This document shows, one piece after another, positions 25,707-26,908 of a DNA stretch of 26,908 nucleotides. The first letter of the stretch is position 1; each line of letters begins with the position of its first letter. The stretch is from Anaerolineae bacterium (lineage in GTDB: Bacteria > Chloroflexota > Anaerolineae > B4-G1). The stretch covers positions 1-26,908 of the forward strand of contig JAUWNP010000044.1 of NCBI GenBank assembly GCA_030612585.1, given 5' to 3'. The notes beneath the pieces are model-generated. The model did no database searches and was not told the DNA's origin. It was given only the letters and a program-made list of their open reading frames with translations. A program made the position numbers and the translations under genes.

Positions 25707-26908
25707 TACACCTCGATCACTAACTCTTTCGAGAAATCTGTCAGGTTGTGAACAATGCCGTCGGGGTCAATCCAGAGCACGTCCTCAATGCGCATGCCAA
25801 AGCCACGGTCGGGATAATACAGCCCTGGCTCACAGGTAAAGACGTGACCGGGCTCGAGCACGTCGCTGTTGGTGGGCACGTCACTAAAGCGCGGCTCCTC
25901 GTGTACCGCCAGCCCCAGCCCGTGGCCCACAGTGTGCACGTAGCCGGCCTCGGTTCTGGCGTCGCTGGCGATGGTTGGATGCCCACGGCTCTCGAAGAAC
26001 TCGCAGGTCATCTGCTGGTAGCGACGTGCATCTGCTCCTACTTCATAGGCCCCGATGAGCATCTCCACACATTCGTACACCTCCTGATAGGCTTTCTCGA
26101 CCTCAGGCGGCGCGTAGCCCAGGCAGAATGTGCGGGTCATGTCGAAGAAGTAGCCGCCGCCAGCCTCGCGGGGGAAGATGTCGAAGACGATGGTCTTGCC
26201 CAACGCGACCACGTCGTCGGCGCGGCCCTTGCTGTGGGGGATGCCCGCGTCGCGCCCAATGGAGAAGATAAAGCCCTCGGGGTCCTCCAGTCGCTGCTCG
26301 GCGATGAAGCGGTTAATCTCCTCGTGCACCCGCCCGATGGTCAGCGGCGTGCCACCGGTCCGCACCAGTACCTCGTCCTTTACCCGGTGCGACTTCAGAA
26401 ACTCGACGGTGCGGGCCACGATCGCGCAGGTGCGCTGGCCAATCTCCCGGATACGCTCAGCCTCGACTTGGTCCTTGGTGGCACGGGCGGCGTCAATCAG
26501 CGTCACGTCGAAGTCGCCGTAGATCTCGATGCCCTCCAGTTGCGTGTTCAGCGCGTTTAGCAACACCCAGGCGCGACCATGATCGGCCAGTCCGTAGAAG
26601 CCCACCCGACCGCTCACACCCAGGTCGGCAAACACCCGGCGGTGCAATTCGACGGCCGCGGCCAGTTGGTCGCCTGTCTCGCGGAGGATACTCACGAAGT
26701 CGTATTTGCCCATGTTCACGATGGCGAGACCGCTGGCGGCGGCCTCCTCCCGTTCCATCGGCGAGCAGAGAAGCACAGGCTCCTCGCCCCGCTTCTTGAG
26801 CACCCACCCGCGCGTGAGTCCCGCGCCGTTGGTCATGTAATACATCGCCGGGTTGCCGTGCACGGCCCCCACGACGAGGGCTGCATCCAGCCCACGCTGC
26901 TCCATCAA
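25706..26908 (-). CDS. M24-family metallopeptidase (Xaa-Pro aminopeptidase-like), N-terminus cut by window edge
   Basis: A 400-residue pita-bread-fold peptidase; the first few residues lie outside the window, since the usual N-terminal helix before RGLDAALV is incomplete. The N-terminal creatinase-like domain covers about residues 1-160. The catalytic domain shows all five metal ligands: Asp in VFDIFPRE, Asp in FFDMTRTF, His in HTVGHGLGLAVHE, Glu in TCEPGLY and Glu in RIEDV. Such enzymes remove N-terminal residues before proline or cleave Xaa-Pro dipeptides in the cytoplasm; related proteins act on creatine or other compounds. It heads the probable operon with the unknown protein, the C39-like peptidase and tsaD, joined by a TAATG overlap. 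Confidence 0.85.
   Translation of the reverse strand: MMEQRGLDAALVVGAVHGNPAMYYMTNGAGLTRGWVLKKRGEEPVLLCSPMEREEAAASGLAIVNMGKYDFVSILRETGDQLAAAVELHRRVFADLGVSGRVGFYGLADHGRAWVLLNALNTQLEGIEIYGDFDVTLIDAARATKDQVEAERIREIGQRTCAIVARTVEFLKSHRVKDEVLVRTGGTPLTIGRVHEEINRFIAEQRLEDPEGFIFSIGRDAGIPHSKGRADDVVALGKTIVFDIFPREAGGGYFFDMTRTFCLGYAPPEVEKAYQEVYECVEMLIGAYEVGADARRYQQMTCEFFESRGHPTIASDARTEAGYVHTVGHGLGLAVHEEPRFSDVPTNSDVLEPGHVFTCEPGLYYPDRGFGMRIEDVLWIDPDGIVHNLTDFSKELVIEV

Overview
The window looks like a chromosomal segment from a GC-rich bacterium, most probably a member of the Chloroflexota (Anaerolineae or a close relative). This rests on the gene set, frequent GTG starts, a secreted beta-helix protein ending in the IYLPLVLK-type tail I associate with that phylum, and the many short tandem-repeat tracts between genes. 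No phage, IS element, CRISPR array, rRNA or tRNA was seen. The taxonomic call is an inference, not a search result.

Layout. Plus strand (1-7709): the 3' end of a PD-(D/E)XK nuclease; a large secreted beta-helix/DUF11-like protein; recJ overlapping a uracil-DNA-glycosylase-family gene by 4 nt; and an orphan GAF histidine kinase with its own near-leaderless promoter. Minus strand (26908-7672), read in transcription order: (a) M24 peptidase (cut by the window edge), unknown protein, C39-like cysteine peptidase, tsaD, NUDIX hydrolase and sppA, most overlapping by 1-26 nt; (b) AI-2E-family permease, two-part GNAT protein and geranylgeranyl-reductase-family flavoprotein; (c) a 62-aa protein overlapping a DUF3786 protein; (d) a polytopic membrane protein with a second near-leaderless promoter, then gyrB; (e) a lipid block of fabF, fabH, an acyl-CoA carboxylase carboxyltransferase, a broken four-helix-bundle gene, biotin carboxylase and a biotin carrier protein. 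Block (e) meets the histidine kinase gene tail to tail, with a 38-nt overlap.

How the genes work together. Block (e) can be read as one unit: the three carboxylase parts make a malonyl-type extender from acyl-CoA, and FabH and FabF start and extend the acyl chain. The carboxyltransferase is of the single-chain PccB/MmdA type, not the split AccA/AccD type. RecJ and the UDG-family protein suggest a base-excision and recombination repair pair. Block (a) mixes three peptidases with tRNA t6A synthesis and nucleotide clean-up.

Most unusual signal. Many gene boundaries carry a short degenerate tandem tract with a unit of mostly 7 or 8 bp. The unit sequence differs at each site, and tracts often start at a stop codon or run into a start codon. 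Several have entered coding sequence and encode low-complexity linkers or tails. One tract of four perfect 7-bp units sits at the 5' end of the carboxyltransferase gene, where a copy-number change would shift the frame. Apart from this I see no clear undescribed multi-gene system. The unknown protein plus C39-like peptidase pair upstream of tsaD is the best candidate for uncharacterised biology.
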